Assembly (NCBI GenBank): GCA_020216985.1
Contig: JAIWOH010000178.1
Location: 1 to 13,168, forward strand
Length of the DNA: 13,168 bases
Source: Nitrospira sp.
GTDB taxonomy: Bacteria; Nitrospirota; Nitrospiria; Nitrospirales; Nitrospiraceae
Direction: 5' to 3'
Position 1 is the first letter of the stretch, and every line of letters starts with the position of its first letter. The translations under genes and the position numbers were made by a program. Under the pieces are notes generated by a model, which had not been told where the DNA came from, did no database searches, and saw only the letters and a list, made by a program, of their open reading frames with translations. Below are positions 13,088 to 13,168 of the stretch, piece by piece.

Positions 13088-13168
13088 ATGGCGAAGGCGA
13101 AATTTGAGCGGAAGAAGCCGCATGTGAACATTGGGACGATTGGGCATGTGGATCATGGGAAGACGACG
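13088..13168 (+). CDS. tuf: Translation elongation factor Tu (partial, N-terminal 27 codons)
   Basis: The 27 codons read [20 protein letters not shown] followed by VDHGKTT, with the EF-Tu P-loop GHVDHGKT at residues 19-26. EF-Tu is the GTPase that carries aminoacyl-tRNA to the ribosome. The gene runs off the right edge, so the rest of the G domain and domains 2 and 3 are not seen. An excellent ribosome binding site precedes it. The upstream tRNA-Tyr, tRNA-Gly and tRNA-Thr genes mirror the known tufB-type operon and imply co-transcription from the promoter at 12264-12292, although a closer promoter in the last spacer cannot be excluded. Confidence 0.97.
   Translation, partial: MAKAKFERKKPHVNIGTIGHVDHGKTT

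Overview
The window is dense, GC-rich bacterial chromosome with ordinary gene spacing. There is no sign of a prophage, insertion sequence, CRISPR array or plasmid. An exported RlpA-type lipoprotein, a second exported protein and conserved sigma-70-like promoters suggest a Gram-negative bacterium. The mix of genes (HEAT-repeat proteins, GldA/GldF-like ABC genes, a short glycan phosphorylase, tRNA-Tyr/Gly/Thr ahead of tuf) would fit a Nitrospira-like organism. That assignment is an inference from general impression, not a database match.

Layout. (1) 1-1361, minus strand: an ABC-2 export system. The ATPase gene comes first and overlaps by 4 bp the start of a permease gene that runs off the left edge. 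(2) 1362-1777: a divergent intergenic region with a promoter for the ABC genes, a small palindrome and a stack of overlapping hairpins that merges into a candidate rlpA promoter. (3) 1778-2455, plus strand: rlpA, a lipoprotein peptidoglycan lytic transglycosylase, followed by a 15-bp tandem duplication. (4) 2533-3782, plus strand: a strong promoter, a 70-residue very basic protein, and a HEAT-repeat protein with an acidic N-terminal tail. (5) 3802-8810, minus strand: a probable operon read from a promoter with a perfect TATAAT. In transcription order it has an all-helical protein of unknown function, glgP (alpha-glucan phosphorylase), an exported HEAT-repeat protein and a membrane-anchored coiled-coil protein. 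(6) 9066-12214, plus strand: a promoter, a UvrD/PcrA/Rep-family helicase, and an exported putative zinc metallopeptidase with HExxH. (7) 12264-13168, plus strand: a strong promoter, a leader hairpin, tRNA-Tyr(GUA), tRNA-Gly(UCC), tRNA-Thr(GGU) and the first 27 codons of tuf (EF-Tu). The tRNA order matches the end of the classic tRNA-tufB operon of E. coli.

How the genes may work together. The ABC-2 pair forms one membrane exporter. RlpA and the exported HEAT, coiled-coil and metallopeptidase products all act at or beyond the inner membrane. The phosphorylase links the middle operon to glycogen breakdown, but nothing seen explains why it is co-transcribed with a HEAT protein. The right end is translation machinery. 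I found no convincing new defence or mobile system. The most interesting unexplained items are the hairpin stack before rlpA, the basic microprotein/acidic HEAT pair, the glgP-HEAT-coiled-coil operon, the HExxH protein and the repeats in the helicase leader.
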